Source of the DNA: Terriglobia bacterium
GTDB taxonomy: Bacteria > Acidobacteriota > Terriglobia > Terriglobales > Acidobacteriaceae
Direction of reading: 5' to 3'
Assembly: GCA_020073165.1 (NCBI GenBank)
Contig: JAIQFP010000002.1
Span: 62,001 to 126,000, forward strand
DNA length: 64,000 nt
Shown here: piece by piece, positions 16,407 to 25,420 of the stretch
Numbering within the stretch: the stretch's first letter is position 1
Layout of the letters: each line of letters starts with the position of its first letter
Program-made: the position numbers and the translations under genes
Notes under the pieces: model-generated
The model's database searches: none
Seen by the model: the letters and a program-made list of their open reading frames with translations, nothing else
What the model was told of the DNA's origin: nothing

Positions 16407-17249
16407 ATGCCCTCCGACTACACTCCGCAACGTGTCGTCTGCCTGCAGCCCAGCGCGACTGTCATCCTCGCTGCCCTCGGTGAGCTTGAGCGGATTGTCG
16501 CTTGCACAAGATATTGCGCTGATGTCTGCCCAGAGGTAGCAGACGGCTATCGAGCCGTCCTGGCCGATTCCTGGACGGCCCAGGCAAACGAAATCGTCGC
16601 CGTACATCCGGACTTGGTCATCGCGGCCGTCCCCTATCAGGACAAAGCCGTCGCCGAGATTCTCAAGGCCGGTGCGCGCTTCCTGGGCCTCGCGCCAAGA
16701 ACCCTGGCTGACATTTACACCGACATCGCCTCCATCGCCGGAATCATGGGCGTCTCGGAGCGTGGACAGCGGGTCATCGCCGATATGCAGGCACAAATCC
16801 AAGCCGTCGGCGCGCGCAGCAACGGGGCAAGCCGCCCCCGCGTCTTCTGCGAAGAATGGGGCAAGCCGCTGATCGCATCGCAGCCCTGGGTGGCGGAACT
16901 GGTGCACGCGGCAGGAGGCGAGTTCGTCGGAGAACCCGGCGCCAAACGCGATGCCCAAGCCGTGTTGGCCGAAGATCCCGAAGTATTGATCGCCGCCTGG
17001 TGTGGCGCTGGCGACCGGGTTCCCTTGGAGAAGATCGTCCGTGACCGCGGTTGGGGAGAAATGCGGGCGGTTCGCGAAGGCCGTGTGTACTGCGTTCGTG
17101 ACGAGTTCCTGAACACCCCCGCACCGACACTGGTCCACGGTCTGCGCGCCCTTGCCGCAGCCATTCATCCTGAGCGTTTTCCACAAGTGCCGGGTCTAAG
17201 ATGTATAGCCGAGGTGGGAGGCCAGGTGTGCGAGCATCGGCCGCGATAA
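16407..17249 (+). CDS. BtuF/FhuD-like helical-backbone binding protein without signal peptide
   Basis: A 280-residue protein with the fold of cobalamin/siderophore periplasmic binding proteins: RVVCLQPSATVILAALGELERIV, then VAVHPDLVIAAVPYQDKAV, and a C-terminal half with PRVFCEEWGKPLIASQPWV and AWCGAGDRVPLEKI. It has no signal peptide or lipobox, so it should be cytoplasmic unless exported otherwise, and no ABC permease or ATPase for B12 or iron is adjacent. The ATG at 16407 has GGAG 8 nt upstream. It probably binds a corrinoid or metal chelate; the ligand is unknown. It ends 11 bp before the GAF gene. Confidence 0.75.
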   Translation: MPSDYTPQRVVCLQPSATVILAALGELERIVACTRYCADVCPEVADGYRAVLADSWTAQANEIVAVHPDLVIAAVPYQDKAVAEILKAGARFLGLAPRTLADIYTDIASIAGIMGVSERGQRVIADMQAQIQAVGARSNGASRPRVFCEEWGKPLIASQPWVAELVHAAGGEFVGEPGAKRDAQAVLAEDPEVLIAAWCGAGDRVPLEKIVRDRGWGEMRAVREGRVYCVRDEFLNTPAPTLVHGLRALAAAIHPERFPQVPGLRCIAEVGGQVCEHRPR

Positions 17250-17260
17250 CCCGAACGCTT

Positions 17261-17755
17261 ATGCCCACGACCGCCAAGAACGAAGACATTAAGAAGGAAC
17301 TGCACCAGCTGGCCCTGGCAGCAACCTCGGCTGACCATCTCATGTCCGAGGTCACCAAACTACTGCACGAGCGCATGCTGAAATACAACTGGGTCGGCTT
17401 TTACATGCTGGAGGAATCGTCCGCCGGCAAACAGCAACCGATGCTGGTGCTGGGTGCGTTTCAAGGCGCCATGACGCCCCACACCCGCATCCCGCTCAAC
17501 CAGGGAATCTGCGGCGCGGCGGCCTCCACGGGAAAGACCGTCGTGGTCGATGATGTGAGCAAGGATTCCCGATATTTGGCCTGCTCGCTGGAGACCAAGT
17601 CGGAAATCGTCGTGCCCGTGTTCGTCCGCGGCAAAGTGGTCGGGGAGCTGGACATTGACAGCCACTTCCCTGCTGCCTTCACCGCGGGAGACCGCGAACT
17701 CGTCGAATACTGCGCGAACCTGGTAGGCAAACACCTGGAAACTTCCCGGCCGTGA
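17261..17755 (+). CDS. GAF-domain protein similar to free methionine-(R)-sulfoxide reductase
   Basis: A 164-residue single GAF domain. The layout, with TRIPLNQGICGAAASTGKTVVV, YLACSLETKSEIVVPVFV and KVVGELDIDS, follows the fRMsr (YebR) family that reduces free methionine-R-sulfoxide. Two of the three family cysteines are present (GICG and YLACS); the position of the first (before RIP) is His-Thr instead of Cys-Val. Since the third is the main catalytic residue, activity is plausible. The ATG at 17261 is used; a longer frame from 17201 overlaps the preceding gene. Alternatively it could be a GAF sensor. Confidence 0.72.
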   Translation: MPTTAKNEDIKKELHQLALAATSADHLMSEVTKLLHERMLKYNWVGFYMLEESSAGKQQPMLVLGAFQGAMTPHTRIPLNQGICGAAASTGKTVVVDDVSKDSRYLACSLETKSEIVVPVFVRGKVVGELDIDSHFPAAFTAGDRELVEYCANLVGKHLETSRP

Positions 17756-17821
17756 GCGTCGAAGCAGTCCAAGTCGCTCCCGCCGGATTGGCGGCGCCAT
17801 TCCCGCCGGCATAAGTCATCC

Positions 17822-18217
17822 ATGATGAAGCGTGTCGTCGCAGCGTTGATCATGAAGGATGGCAAAGTCCTGGTGTGCCAGCGTACCCGCCATCAGACTA
17901 TGCCTCTCAAGTGGGAGTTCCCCGGCGGGAAAATTGAAGCAGGTGAGCAACCCCGCGACGCCTTGCGCCGCGAACTGGAGGAGGAACTCGGCATCGACGC
18001 CCGCATCGGCGAAGAGGTCGCCCGCATCTGTCACAAGTACAAGAACGGCGGCGCGGTGGAGTTACGCTTCTACGTCGTGCATCAGTACAAGGGAGAAATC
18101 GAGAACCGGATTTTTCGCGACATACGTTGGGCCAGGCGTTCGGAACTGCCGTCCTACGATTTTCTGGAGGCTGACCTGGAACTGGTACGCGACCTGGCGA
18201 AAGGCAAGGTCGTCTAA
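17822..18217 (+). CDS. mutT: NUDIX hydrolase, MutT-like (8-oxo-dGTP diphosphatase)
   Basis: A 131-residue cytoplasmic hydrolase. The Nudix box reads GGKIEAGEQPRDALRRELEE followed by ELGI, matching the G-x5-E-x7-RE-U-x-EE-x-GU pattern in full. The N terminus KRVVAALIMKDGKVLVCQR and the short length fit MutT, which removes 8-oxo-dGTP from the nucleotide pool. The neighbouring GAF/fRMsr-like gene is also an oxidative-damage candidate, but that grouping is only suggestive. ATG 17822 or the adjacent ATG 17825 may be used. Confidence 0.85.
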   Translation: MMKRVVAALIMKDGKVLVCQRTRHQTMPLKWEFPGGKIEAGEQPRDALRRELEEELGIDARIGEEVARICHKYKNGGAVELRFYVVHQYKGEIENRIFRDIRWARRSELPSYDFLEADLELVRDLAKGKVV

Positions 18218-18246
18218 CTCGCGTAGCTCTCTAAGAGGATAATTCA

Positions 18247-18528
18247 TTGACGCAAGGAATGGCCGACGTGGCAGGCTGGATCGGGGCTTTCGCGCTTCTG
18301 CTCGCGTATGCTGCGGTGTCGTTCAAGAAACTGCGCCCCGACTCAATCCCCTATCAACTGCTCAACGCTCTGGGCGGACTGCTGTTGATCTTGAACACTT
18401 TCTACTACCGCGCCTACCCGTCCACCTTTGTCAATCTGGTCTGGATTGCGATTGCGGTGATTTCCTGGGTGCGCGCCAGCGCACGGGCCCGCCGGGAAGC
18501 TCGCAGCGGAGTGCTCCCGGCAGACTAG
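18247..18528 (+). CDS. Small membrane protein, CBU_0592-like
   Basis: A 93-residue protein with three hydrophobic helices. The pattern WIGAFALLLAYAAVSFKKL, then LLNALGGLLLILNTFYYRAYPS, and NLVWIAIAVISWV matches the CBU_0592 family of uncharacterised small inner-membrane proteins. The start is TTG 18247 or ATG 18259 (GCAAGG just before the ATG); the difference is 4 residues. Function unknown. Its last 4 bp overlap the convergent M48 protease gene. Confidence 0.7.
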   Translation: MTQGMADVAGWIGAFALLLAYAAVSFKKLRPDSIPYQLLNALGGLLLILNTFYYRAYPSTFVNLVWIAIAVISWVRASARARREARSGVLPAD

Positions 18529-19580
18529 TTGGGTGTCGTCCCATCGCGCCGCTTCAGCGTCGGGCGATCCTCATCGCCTTTGCCGTTGCCGGTGTCGTCC
18601 GGGTTGGTATTGGACCGCCGTCGTAGCGCGGGCCGGTCTTCGTGGCCGAGATTGATTTTGTGGCGGTTTTCCAGCGCTGACAACCGGGCTTTGACGTCCT
18701 CGAATTCCGACGTATCCACTTTGTATTCGTCACGCGCCGGCAACAGTGTGTTGATCTCGTTCTGGGATTTCGCAATGCGGTCTGGAGTCTGGGGATGGGT
18801 GGCAAACGCCTTGGCAATGATCCCCGGCTTCTGCTTCTCCAGGTTCTTCACCTTCTCGAAAAACGCGGTAAACGCCTGGGGATCGTATCCTGCCTTGTAC
18901 AGGTATTGCACGCCCAGGTAATCGGCCTGTGACTCAAACCCGCGCGAGAACTTGAAGAAGGTTACCGGTAGCGCCAACCCGGCGACACTCTGAGCCGCGT
19001 ATCCGATGCCGCCGCCAACAAAGATCAAAGGGATCGACGCCAGGTTCATGAGTTGGTTGCGCGTGTTCTCCCGGGCATAGTGGCAGGCGGCGACGTGGGC
19101 GATCTCATGCGCCATCACCCCCGCCAGTTCCGCTTCGTTGTCGGCGGCCAGGACCAAACCCGAATCCACGAAGAAGAAGCCGCCCGGCAGGGCAAATGCG
19201 TTGATGTCGTCGGAGTCGACGACCTTGATCGTGAACGGCACCAGGGAATCGGAGTTCCGGACAAGGTTTTGCCCCAGGCGGTTGATGTACTCGGTGACTA
19301 CGGGATCGGCGACCAGCTTGCTGCTGGCTTCCACCTGCTGGGCATAGGCTTTGCCCATCTCGATCTGCTTTTCCAGGCTGTACCAGTTGCCCAGACCGCG
19401 TCCGCAGCCCACGTTGCGGTTGCCCACCGCGTCAATGTCACGGATGCTGCCGTCATGATAGCTCCTGACGGGATGGGAGGCATCACCGAGGGAGCTTGCC
19501 GCCTGGTCCTGTGCGAAGCTGAGAACAACGAAGAGGAGGGAGCTGCCGGCAAGCACGAGGAACGCAACAGGAGCTCTCAT
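18525..19580 (-). CDS. Secreted M48-family metalloprotease
   Basis: A 351-residue exported zinc protease. After a signal peptide (MRAPVAFLVLAGSSLLFVVL) comes the M48 domain with the zinc motif VMAHEIAHVAACH at ~138-150 and the third-ligand Glu in FESQADYLGVQYL. The C-terminal ~80 residues are charged and end in two similar DRP-x-L-x-RR segments. BepA/LoiP-type relatives act in envelope quality control. The ATG at 19580 is preferred over GTG 19589 because GGGGTGTGGG precedes it. On the minus strand a TATAAT hexamer sits at 19607-19612, a candidate -10. Confidence 0.88.
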   Translation of the reverse strand: MRAPVAFLVLAGSSLLFVVLSFAQDQAASSLGDASHPVRSYHDGSIRDIDAVGNRNVGCGRGLGNWYSLEKQIEMGKAYAQQVEASSKLVADPVVTEYINRLGQNLVRNSDSLVPFTIKVVDSDDINAFALPGGFFFVDSGLVLAADNEAELAGVMAHEIAHVAACHYARENTRNQLMNLASIPLIFVGGGIGYAAQSVAGLALPVTFFKFSRGFESQADYLGVQYLYKAGYDPQAFTAFFEKVKNLEKQKPGIIAKAFATHPQTPDRIAKSQNEINTLLPARDEYKVDTSEFEDVKARLSALENRHKINLGHEDRPALRRRSNTNPDDTGNGKGDEDRPTLKRRDGTTPN

Positions 19581-19606
19581 CACCCACACCCCGGGACAGC
19601 GGTTCT

Positions 19607-19612
19607 ATTATA
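19607..19612 (-). promoter_or_regulatory. Candidate -10 element of the M48 protease gene
   Basis: TATAAT on the minus strand, 26 bp upstream of the ATG at 19580, is an exact -10 consensus in otherwise GC-rich DNA. I find no convincing -35 hexamer at 16-18 bp spacing, so only the -10 is claimed. Confidence 0.35.
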
Positions 19613-19695
19613 GTTCGATTCGCACGTGGCGGCAGAAGTTATCTGGTGACGGTGTGCTTGCAAGAAGGCATTTTTCGACGTGCGAAATGTGGACA

Positions 19696-19724
19696 GCCGC
19701 CGGCGAGCCTCGCCTGCCGGCGGC
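19696..19724 (-). terminator. Strong hairpin after the GloVer-repeat gene
   Basis: A perfect 9-bp inverted repeat, GCCGCCGGC (19696-19704) and GCCGGCGGC (19716-19724), lies 25 bp beyond the stop of the minus-strand GloVer gene. No T tract follows, so it may stabilise the mRNA 3' end more than terminate by itself. Confidence 0.4.
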
Positions 19725-19748
19725 CGTAAGCAATGTAGTGGTCACCGC

Positions 19749-21383
19749 CTAAGGCACGACTGTAAAGCTCTGCGCGCTAGTCGTGGATCCGCCTGCATTG
19801 GTTACGGTGATTCGCCCACTCGTCGCGCCGCCGGGCACAGTGGCAGTCACGGTATTGGTCGATTTCACCTTGAAGGTCGCTGCGGTCCCGTTGAATGTGA
19901 CCGAGGTCGTGCCAACAAAACTGCTGCCGCTGATGGTCACCTTCTGGCCCACCATCCCGCTCGCCGGAGCAAACCGCAGAACAACCGGCTTTGGCTGGGG
20001 CAGACCACCGACAATCTGCACAATGGTGCCCCCGTCATTCTGGTTCAGGTTGCTCCCGCCGTCCGCGCTGGCGGTGATGTACAGAGTTCCGTCCGCCGCC
20101 TGCAGGGGCACGCCTTCGGGAAGCGCTCCGCTGGTTGTGGAGTCGAAGCTCATGACCTGCGAGAGCACTCCGCCCAACGTAAGCTCATAGACCGTGCCGC
20201 TGTTTGCCGTGCCGCCGCCCGCTTGCGTCGTACCGTAAAGGTTTCCGTCGCTGGCCTGGATCAGCCCCCCGTAGGGGATAAAACCATTCAGCGGAGTTCC
20301 AGTCGAGTTGAAGTCCCAGAGCTTGGTAAAGACCCCTTGGGTTGTGATCCGGAACAGCGTGCCGCGCTGGAAAAATGTACTAAGAGCGCCACCATCGGAT
20401 GTCGTGCCGTACAATTTTCCGTTGCTCGCTTGCACCAAGGCCGCCAGCGGGAGTTCCCCGTCGGGGAATACTTGGCCAGCCTGCTCCGGAAACGAGTGCA
20501 GCACTTTCAGGCCCGCTGAATTGGAGTAGCTGAAAACAGTGCCTACCCCGGACGTACCGCCAAATTCGCTCGTGCCGTAGAACTTCCCATCTCTGCCCTG
20601 GATCAGTCCGGCGTAGGGATGGGAAGGGTCAGTGAAACCGTTGTTATCACCCTCAAATGAAAGCAGCGTGGTGAACGCCCCATTGGGCGAAATCCTGAAG
20701 ATCGTTCCCTGGTTGGCGACCTTGTCGGCAGTGAAGCCACCTTCATTCGTCGTTCCGTAAAAATTTCCGTCGTTGCCCAGGATCAGCCTGCCGGTAGGGA
20801 CTCCCCCTTCGGCCGGAGTGGCGAAAGCGCCATTGAGGGTGTGCAGCACAGTGAACGTTCCGGCCGGCGTGATCTTGAAGATCACGCCACAACCCAAGGT
20901 TCCGTTGCAGACGCCGCCAGCATTGCCTCCGCCACTGGTGGTGCCGTAGAAATTCCCATCCTTGCCCTGCACCAGGCCACCGTATGGATAGATGCCATCG
21001 ACCGCGGTATTGGTATTCGGGTCGTACGGGAAGTTAAACAGGACCGTCTGTGTCCCGGAGGGCGTTATCTTGAACACGGTGCCGCATCCCTGCACGCCGA
21101 ACGGTCCCAGGCAGGTGCCGGAACCGCCAAGCGTGGTGGTCCCATAGAAATTGCCGTCTGCGCCTTGCACCAGTTCGTCGAAAACAGTTTCGCCGTGCGA
21201 GAACCCGCTGGGCACTAGCCCGTCGTATTGGAAGCGGTAGATAACGTTTGTGGTCGCCGTGTCAGTGTCGGTACGGGCATCTTGGCGCGGTTGTGCATGG
21301 GCCCACCGGGCACAAGCCAGCAAAATCATGCAGAGCGCAAACCCAGCCTTTTTGCTCGTGAACCTCAGAATCTTGCTGCTCAT
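19749..21383 (-). CDS. Secreted GloVer-repeat (TIGR03803-type) protein with C-terminal IPT/TIG domain
   Basis: A 544-residue exported protein. After a signal peptide ending AHA come about seven repeats of ~60 residues, each with a core such as GLVQGKDGNFYGTTSGGG followed by GTVFKITPSG-type strands, predicting a beta-propeller-like fold. The last ~85 residues form an IPT/TIG Ig-like domain (FAPASGMVGQKVTISGSSF). GloVer-repeat proteins are abundant in Acidobacteriota; their role is not established, with surface adhesion or binding being possible. The ATG at 21383 follows GGAGGAA. The gene is divergent from a winged-helix regulator at 21527, a plausible controller. Confidence 0.88.
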   Translation of the reverse strand: MSSKILRFTSKKAGFALCMILLACARWAHAQPRQDARTDTDTATTNVIYRFQYDGLVPSGFSHGETVFDELVQGADGNFYGTTTLGGSGTCLGPFGVQGCGTVFKITPSGTQTVLFNFPYDPNTNTAVDGIYPYGGLVQGKDGNFYGTTSGGGNAGGVCNGTLGCGVIFKITPAGTFTVLHTLNGAFATPAEGGVPTGRLILGNDGNFYGTTNEGGFTADKVANQGTIFRISPNGAFTTLLSFEGDNNGFTDPSHPYAGLIQGRDGKFYGTSEFGGTSGVGTVFSYSNSAGLKVLHSFPEQAGQVFPDGELPLAALVQASNGKLYGTTSDGGALSTFFQRGTLFRITTQGVFTKLWDFNSTGTPLNGFIPYGGLIQASDGNLYGTTQAGGGTANSGTVYELTLGGVLSQVMSFDSTTSGALPEGVPLQAADGTLYITASADGGSNLNQNDGGTIVQIVGGLPQPKPVVLRFAPASGMVGQKVTISGSSFVGTTSVTFNGTAATFKVKSTNTVTATVPGGATSGRITVTNAGGSTTSAQSFTVVP

Positions 21384-21502
21384 CGAAATTCCTCCGTCAT
21401 GGTCATCCCCGCTCCGGGCCATCCCGCTAGAACGCAGTTGGCAATCTGGCCCAAGCGCACTCCGCCGTCAAAGGAACTATCCCGGACTTTCAGCTGAACA
21501 CG

Positions 21503-21515
21503 TAACACATTGTTA
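21503..21515. promoter_or_regulatory. Candidate operator palindrome between the GloVer gene and regulator
   Basis: TAACA-CAT-TGTTA is a perfect 5-bp inverted repeat with a 3-bp spacer, 12 bp before the regulator ATG at 21527 and about 120 bp upstream of the divergent GloVer gene. Small palindromes occur by chance, but the AT-rich setting in GC-rich DNA makes this a reasonable binding-site candidate. Confidence 0.3.
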
Positions 21516-21526
21516 ATACATGACTT

Positions 21527-23584
21527 ATGCTTCCTCCTGAACTGGACCGTGATATGATGACGGTCGTCAAAAGCAGGTGTCGAGTGCTGGAACCGACTGC
21601 ACAGCGCCGGATTGCGCGCTTCGGTGTCTTCGAGGCCGATTTCGATAACCGCCAACTGACCAAGAGCGGGCTTCGAATTCGGCTGCAAGACCAGCCTTTC
21701 CAACTCCTTGCGCTGCTGGTGGAGCGACAAGGCATGGTCGTCAGCCGGGAAGAGCTGAAAGAAAGACTGTGGCCCGGCAACACATTCGTTGAGTTCGATG
21801 ACGGATTAAATACTGCCATCAAGAAACTGCGCTCGGCCCTGGGTGACCTCGCCGACAACCCTCGCTTTGTGGAAACCGTGCCGCGCATCGGGTACCGGTT
21901 CGTGGCCCCGGTGTCGGTGTCAAGAGTCTCAATGGCGTCTACTGTGGGGCAAGCTGTCGCGGCCCCGGCAGGCGAAGAATCTGCCGATTCCATGATTGCG
22001 GCTGTCCCCGCATCAGGCGCAACTCCACAACCCGGATTCCCGCCCACCGATGTTGTGCCGGGTTCTCACCGCCGGCCCGGCCTCCTTGCATGGGTAGCGC
22101 TGGCACTGGTCCTGCTAACCATTGGCTTCGCGATCAGAATACGGTTTAAGGCGGCGGCTTCAGCGGCGCGACCGGGCCCAATTCAGGCAATCGCCGTGCT
22201 GCCCTTGCTGAACGTCTCGGCCGACTCAGCCCAGGAATATTTTGCCGACGGGATGACCGATGAGATCATCACCGACCTGGCAAAGCTGGCCGGGCCGAGG
22301 GTGATCTCACGCACTTCAGCCATGCAGTACAAAGGGACGCGCAAGACGATTCCGGAAATTGCCCGCGAACTGCACGTTGGGGCTGTGTTGGAAGGCTCAG
22401 TGGAGCGCTCCGGTGACCGGATCCGAGTGCGCGTGCAATTGATCGAGGCATCCACCGATGAACACCTGTGGGCTGAGGTCTATGATCGGCAACTGAGCGA
22501 CGTTCTGCTCCTCGAAGCAGAGCTGGCACAAGACATCGCCCGGCAGATCGAGCTTCGGCTCACACCGCAGCAGCAGGAGAATCTTGCCCACAACCGCACC
22601 TTGAATCCGCAGGCTTTTGAGGATTATCTGCAAGGCCGTCACTATTGGGCCATGCGCACCAACGAAAGCCTGACGACTGCGATTGAGTACTTCAACCGAG
22701 CCATCCAGGAGGATCCCAACGATGCGCGCGGCTATGCCGGGCTGGCGCAGTGCTACATCGTGCTCCCCTTGTTGACCAAGGTTTCGCAAGCCGAGGCGTT
22801 CCCGAAAGCGCGAGACGCAGCCGCTAAAGCCGTGACCCTGGACGATTCCCTGGCGGAAGCGCATCTCTCGATCGCGGAGGTCCGGCTCTACCAGGACTGG
22901 GACTTTGCCGGGGCGGAGACGGAATTTAAGAAGACCCTCGCGCTTAATCCTAATTACTCCACCGGACACCAATGGTATGGGGAATTTCTTTCGCTCATGG
23001 CCCGGCACCAGGAGGCGATCCGCGAGCTCCAGGCGGCGGTGACACTGGATCCGCTCTCGGCCGTGGTCCATCTGCAGTTTGGCAATACGTTGCAACAGGC
23101 ACGGCAGTATGACCAGGCTCTGGAGCAGTATCACGAAGCTCTGAAGATTGACCCGAAGTTTGCTCCCCCGTTTGATGCGATCCATTGGGTATACCGCCGC
23201 CAAGGCAAGTTCATGGAATCGATCCCACCTATGCGAATAGCGGTGCAGTTGTGGGACAAGAAAGGTGATTTGGTGGCACTCGTTGACGGACTTCCGGCGG
23301 CGTACAACAAGGGAGGGAAGACCGGCTATCTGCGGCAGTGCATTAAGATTCAGGAACATTATGGAAGGCCTTGGCTTTATCTTGCGCGTGACTATGCAGA
23401 CCTGGGAGATCGGGAGACCGCCCTGGCAGCGCTGAACAAGTCCTACGAGAACCGAGATAGTGAACTGCTGTGGCTGCTCGTCGATCCGGAACTGGACCCG
23501 CTGCGGTCCGACCCTCGCTTCCAGGAGTTGGTGAAGAAGATAGGCTATTCGCAGAACTCATCCGCAAGAACGCCACCCACCTAA
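21527..23584 (+). CDS. Winged-helix membrane regulator with TPR repeats (CadC-like)
   Basis: A 685-residue predicted one-component membrane regulator. The OmpR/PhoB-type winged helix occupies ~28-125 (FGVFEADFDNRQL, LKERLWPGNTFVEFDDGLNT, FVETVPRIGYRFVAPV). A Pro/Ala linker and one transmembrane helix (~184-203, LLAWVALALVLLTIGFAIRI) follow. The extracytoplasmic part has a TolB/FlgO-like segment (IAVLPLLNVSADSAQEYFAD) and then TPR repeats to about 620. No kinase or receiver domain is present. It diverges from the GloVer gene, which may be a target. The exact start is uncertain: ATG 21527, 21554 and 21557 all lack a clear Shine-Dalgarno. Its DNA-binding head differs clearly from those of the two regulators downstream. 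Confidence 0.85.
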   Translation: MLPPELDRDMMTVVKSRCRVLEPTAQRRIARFGVFEADFDNRQLTKSGLRIRLQDQPFQLLALLVERQGMVVSREELKERLWPGNTFVEFDDGLNTAIKKLRSALGDLADNPRFVETVPRIGYRFVAPVSVSRVSMASTVGQAVAAPAGEESADSMIAAVPASGATPQPGFPPTDVVPGSHRRPGLLAWVALALVLLTIGFAIRIRFKAAASAARPGPIQAIAVLPLLNVSADSAQEYFADGMTDEIITDLAKLAGPRVISRTSAMQYKGTRKTIPEIARELHVGAVLEGSVERSGDRIRVRVQLIEASTDEHLWAEVYDRQLSDVLLLEAELAQDIARQIELRLTPQQQENLAHNRTLNPQAFEDYLQGRHYWAMRTNESLTTAIEYFNRAIQEDPNDARGYAGLAQCYIVLPLLTKVSQAEAFPKARDAAAKAVTLDDSLAEAHLSIAEVRLYQDWDFAGAETEFKKTLALNPNYSTGHQWYGEFLSLMARHQEAIRELQAAVTLDPLSAVVHLQFGNTLQQARQYDQALEQYHEALKIDPKFAPPFDAIHWVYRRQGKFMESIPPMRIAVQLWDKKGDLVALVDGLPAAYNKGGKTGYLRQCIKIQEHYGRPWLYLARDYADLGDRETALAALNKSYENRDSELLWLLVDPELDPLRSDPRFQELVKKIGYSQNSSARTPPT

Positions 23585-23614
23585 ACGCGCTGGGCGGCCG
23601 CCTTCGCCGTTGTT

Positions 23615-25201
23615 CTACTCCGGATCGCTCGGATCGTTGAACAGCACCCCCAACTTGATGCTGCCGTGTCCAAACTGCGGGAAGTTGGGTGTACTGGGGT
23701 CTCCCGGATCCAGGTTCGACGGCGTGTCGTCCGGCGGAAACAGCACCAGCGAGTTGAGAAAAGTAATCAGCGCATTCTGATCACTCGCACTGAGCGCGGC
23801 GAAGCCGTTGCGCGCCGTCAACGCCTCTCCGCCATGACGCAGAATGACGTCATTCAGAGAATTGCTGCGCCCATCGTGGCCATAGGGAGCCGTCGATCCG
23901 ACTCCCCAGAGCGGCCGGGTCAGAAACATGGTCTGCATGGTTCCGTCCCAGTTGCGCTCAAAGAAGTTCGCCCCCACGTCGTGACGCTTGAAGTCGGTAA
24001 AAATGTCCTTGACCACAAACGAATTTTCCAGCGGCAGCTTGAGGTCGGGGTACCCGCTGCCGTCGTTCTCGTCCCAGTAAAGCGTGGTCGCGGTGGCAAA
24101 CATGTTGTTGAAGAAGCAGAGGTTGTCCACCGTGCACCCGGCATGCGTGGGATCGTAGACGGTTTCCACGTCAGCCACCCGGCGGTCGTGATTGATGGTG
24201 AGATTCGGCATGTGGCAGGACGAGCAGCCGACTTTATTGAACGCTGCCCGGCCACGGTCGGTGGTGCTGTTCTGGATGTAGTGCCCCGGCTTGAAATAGT
24301 TCAGCAGGTAGAACTCGAGATGGTCCACGATGGCGGGATCAATCTCATTTCCGTTGGCATCATCCGGCGGCGGTGGCGGGCTGATCTTGTCTTTGGAGCC
24401 GTCCAGCACCATGCCTGAGGGAGTAACCACCCGTCCGCCGGCGCTGGCCGCCAGCAGGTCGGGGTCGGCGGAATCCTCCATCCCCATTTCTCCGTGCAGG
24501 GCTCCTACAATGAACTCGCGCATGGAGATGGTGGATCCCTCTGCGAAGAAGGGTTTCACTCGCAGATCGGGATCAACCCCGGCAACCGCGGAAGTATCCA
24601 GCGAGCCATCGGGGTTGGCGGTAATGCTCCCGTAGTTGATTCCCTTGCTCGCCAGCTTCATGGTTACCGAATGCTTGCTCTGCTGCGCCTTGGCAATCGC
24701 CAGGTCGCGGGTCGCGCGCAGGTCGGTGGTGATCTCATCCGCGAGCATCTCCTTCAGTCCCAGGCCGAAGAGATGACCAGCGTCGCGGCTATCCGGCCTT
24801 GTGGCGACGTTGCCGCCCGCACCAGCCGATCCCCGCGGACGGCCGTGACACAAGGCGCAGCTGTCGGAGAGCCCGGCGCCAATGGCGATATCGGTGTTGA
24901 TGTCGCCGACGCCGTCCTTCTCGTTCGGCCCCTGCCCCTGCAAATGCGTAAACTTGCGCTGGAAAAGCTGGCGGCCGCGGCGGACGGAGCGATACGGGTC
25001 GCGATTGATGATGTAAACCGACGAGTTCGGGGTCATCACATCGCCTCGCCCCGCGCCGATCTCATCCAACAGCGACTTATTGATCCCGGCCTTGGCCGTG
25101 TTGGGCGCCTGGGTGTTGTCGATCATTTGGGCATAAGCGCAACCCATCAGCAACAGCACCGACATGACATAGCGGATAACGAAGTTGCAACAAGCTTTCA
25201 C
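23615..25201 (-). CDS. Secreted di-haem c-type cytochrome, DUF1111/thiol-oxidoreductase-like
   Basis: A 528-residue exported protein. A signal peptide (MSVLLLMGCAYA region) is followed by two haem c motifs: CALCH near residue 139 and CSSCH near 330. Family-like segments include YGHDGRSNSLNDVILRHGGEA and SDQNALITFLNSLVLFP at the C terminus, the usual end of di-haem oxidoreductase/DUF1111 proteins. It probably transfers electrons in the periplasm; a peroxidase role is possible. The start is GTG 25201 after GGGGAG. It is divergent from the winged-helix kinase gene at 25421, sharing a 219-bp control region. Confidence 0.83.
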   Translation of the reverse strand: MKACCNFVIRYVMSVLLLMGCAYAQMIDNTQAPNTAKAGINKSLLDEIGAGRGDVMTPNSSVYIINRDPYRSVRRGRQLFQRKFTHLQGQGPNEKDGVGDINTDIAIGAGLSDSCALCHGRPRGSAGAGGNVATRPDSRDAGHLFGLGLKEMLADEITTDLRATRDLAIAKAQQSKHSVTMKLASKGINYGSITANPDGSLDTSAVAGVDPDLRVKPFFAEGSTISMREFIVGALHGEMGMEDSADPDLLAASAGGRVVTPSGMVLDGSKDKISPPPPPDDANGNEIDPAIVDHLEFYLLNYFKPGHYIQNSTTDRGRAAFNKVGCSSCHMPNLTINHDRRVADVETVYDPTHAGCTVDNLCFFNNMFATATTLYWDENDGSGYPDLKLPLENSFVVKDIFTDFKRHDVGANFFERNWDGTMQTMFLTRPLWGVGSTAPYGHDGRSNSLNDVILRHGGEALTARNGFAALSASDQNALITFLNSLVLFPPDDTPSNLDPGDPSTPNFPQFGHGSIKLGVLFNDPSDPE

Positions 25202-25331
25202 GATGTGCTCCCCACTCAGAAGATTTCCTGGCCAGTACTTGCCGTGACGCGTTCGCAGAACTGACGCGCATCTTGTGTCAAGGGACGATCCATGTGAATA
25301 GTCAAGAGCTTAGCGCTGTCTTGAATTTGCA

Positions 25332-25356
25332 TTAGCGCGGAAGTGATAGATAACAA
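25332..25356 (+). promoter_or_regulatory. Shared upstream element, copy 1
   Basis: A 25-bp sequence beginning TTAGCGCGGAAGTGA and ending TAGATAACAA lies 64 bp upstream of the winged-helix kinase start and 130 bp upstream of the divergent cytochrome gene. It matches 22 of 25 positions of an element at 29398-29422 before the paralogous regulator. Candidate operator or promoter core of both genes. Confidence 0.5.
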
Positions 25357-25420
25357 TGCAGTTGGTCTAAACTCAGACAGTCGGGGTACAATCTCGCGCA
25401 GTGTTTCGAGGTGGGGTGTC

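Noticed and set aside
16332-17186. Minus-strand open frame running upstream from the IscU-like gene, which would give a 402-aa protein
   Set aside because: It lies opposite the well-supported BtuF-like gene, its residues are unlike any protein I recognise, and IscU begins at its canonical MYSPQVLDHFEHPRN. It is a GC-rich shadow.
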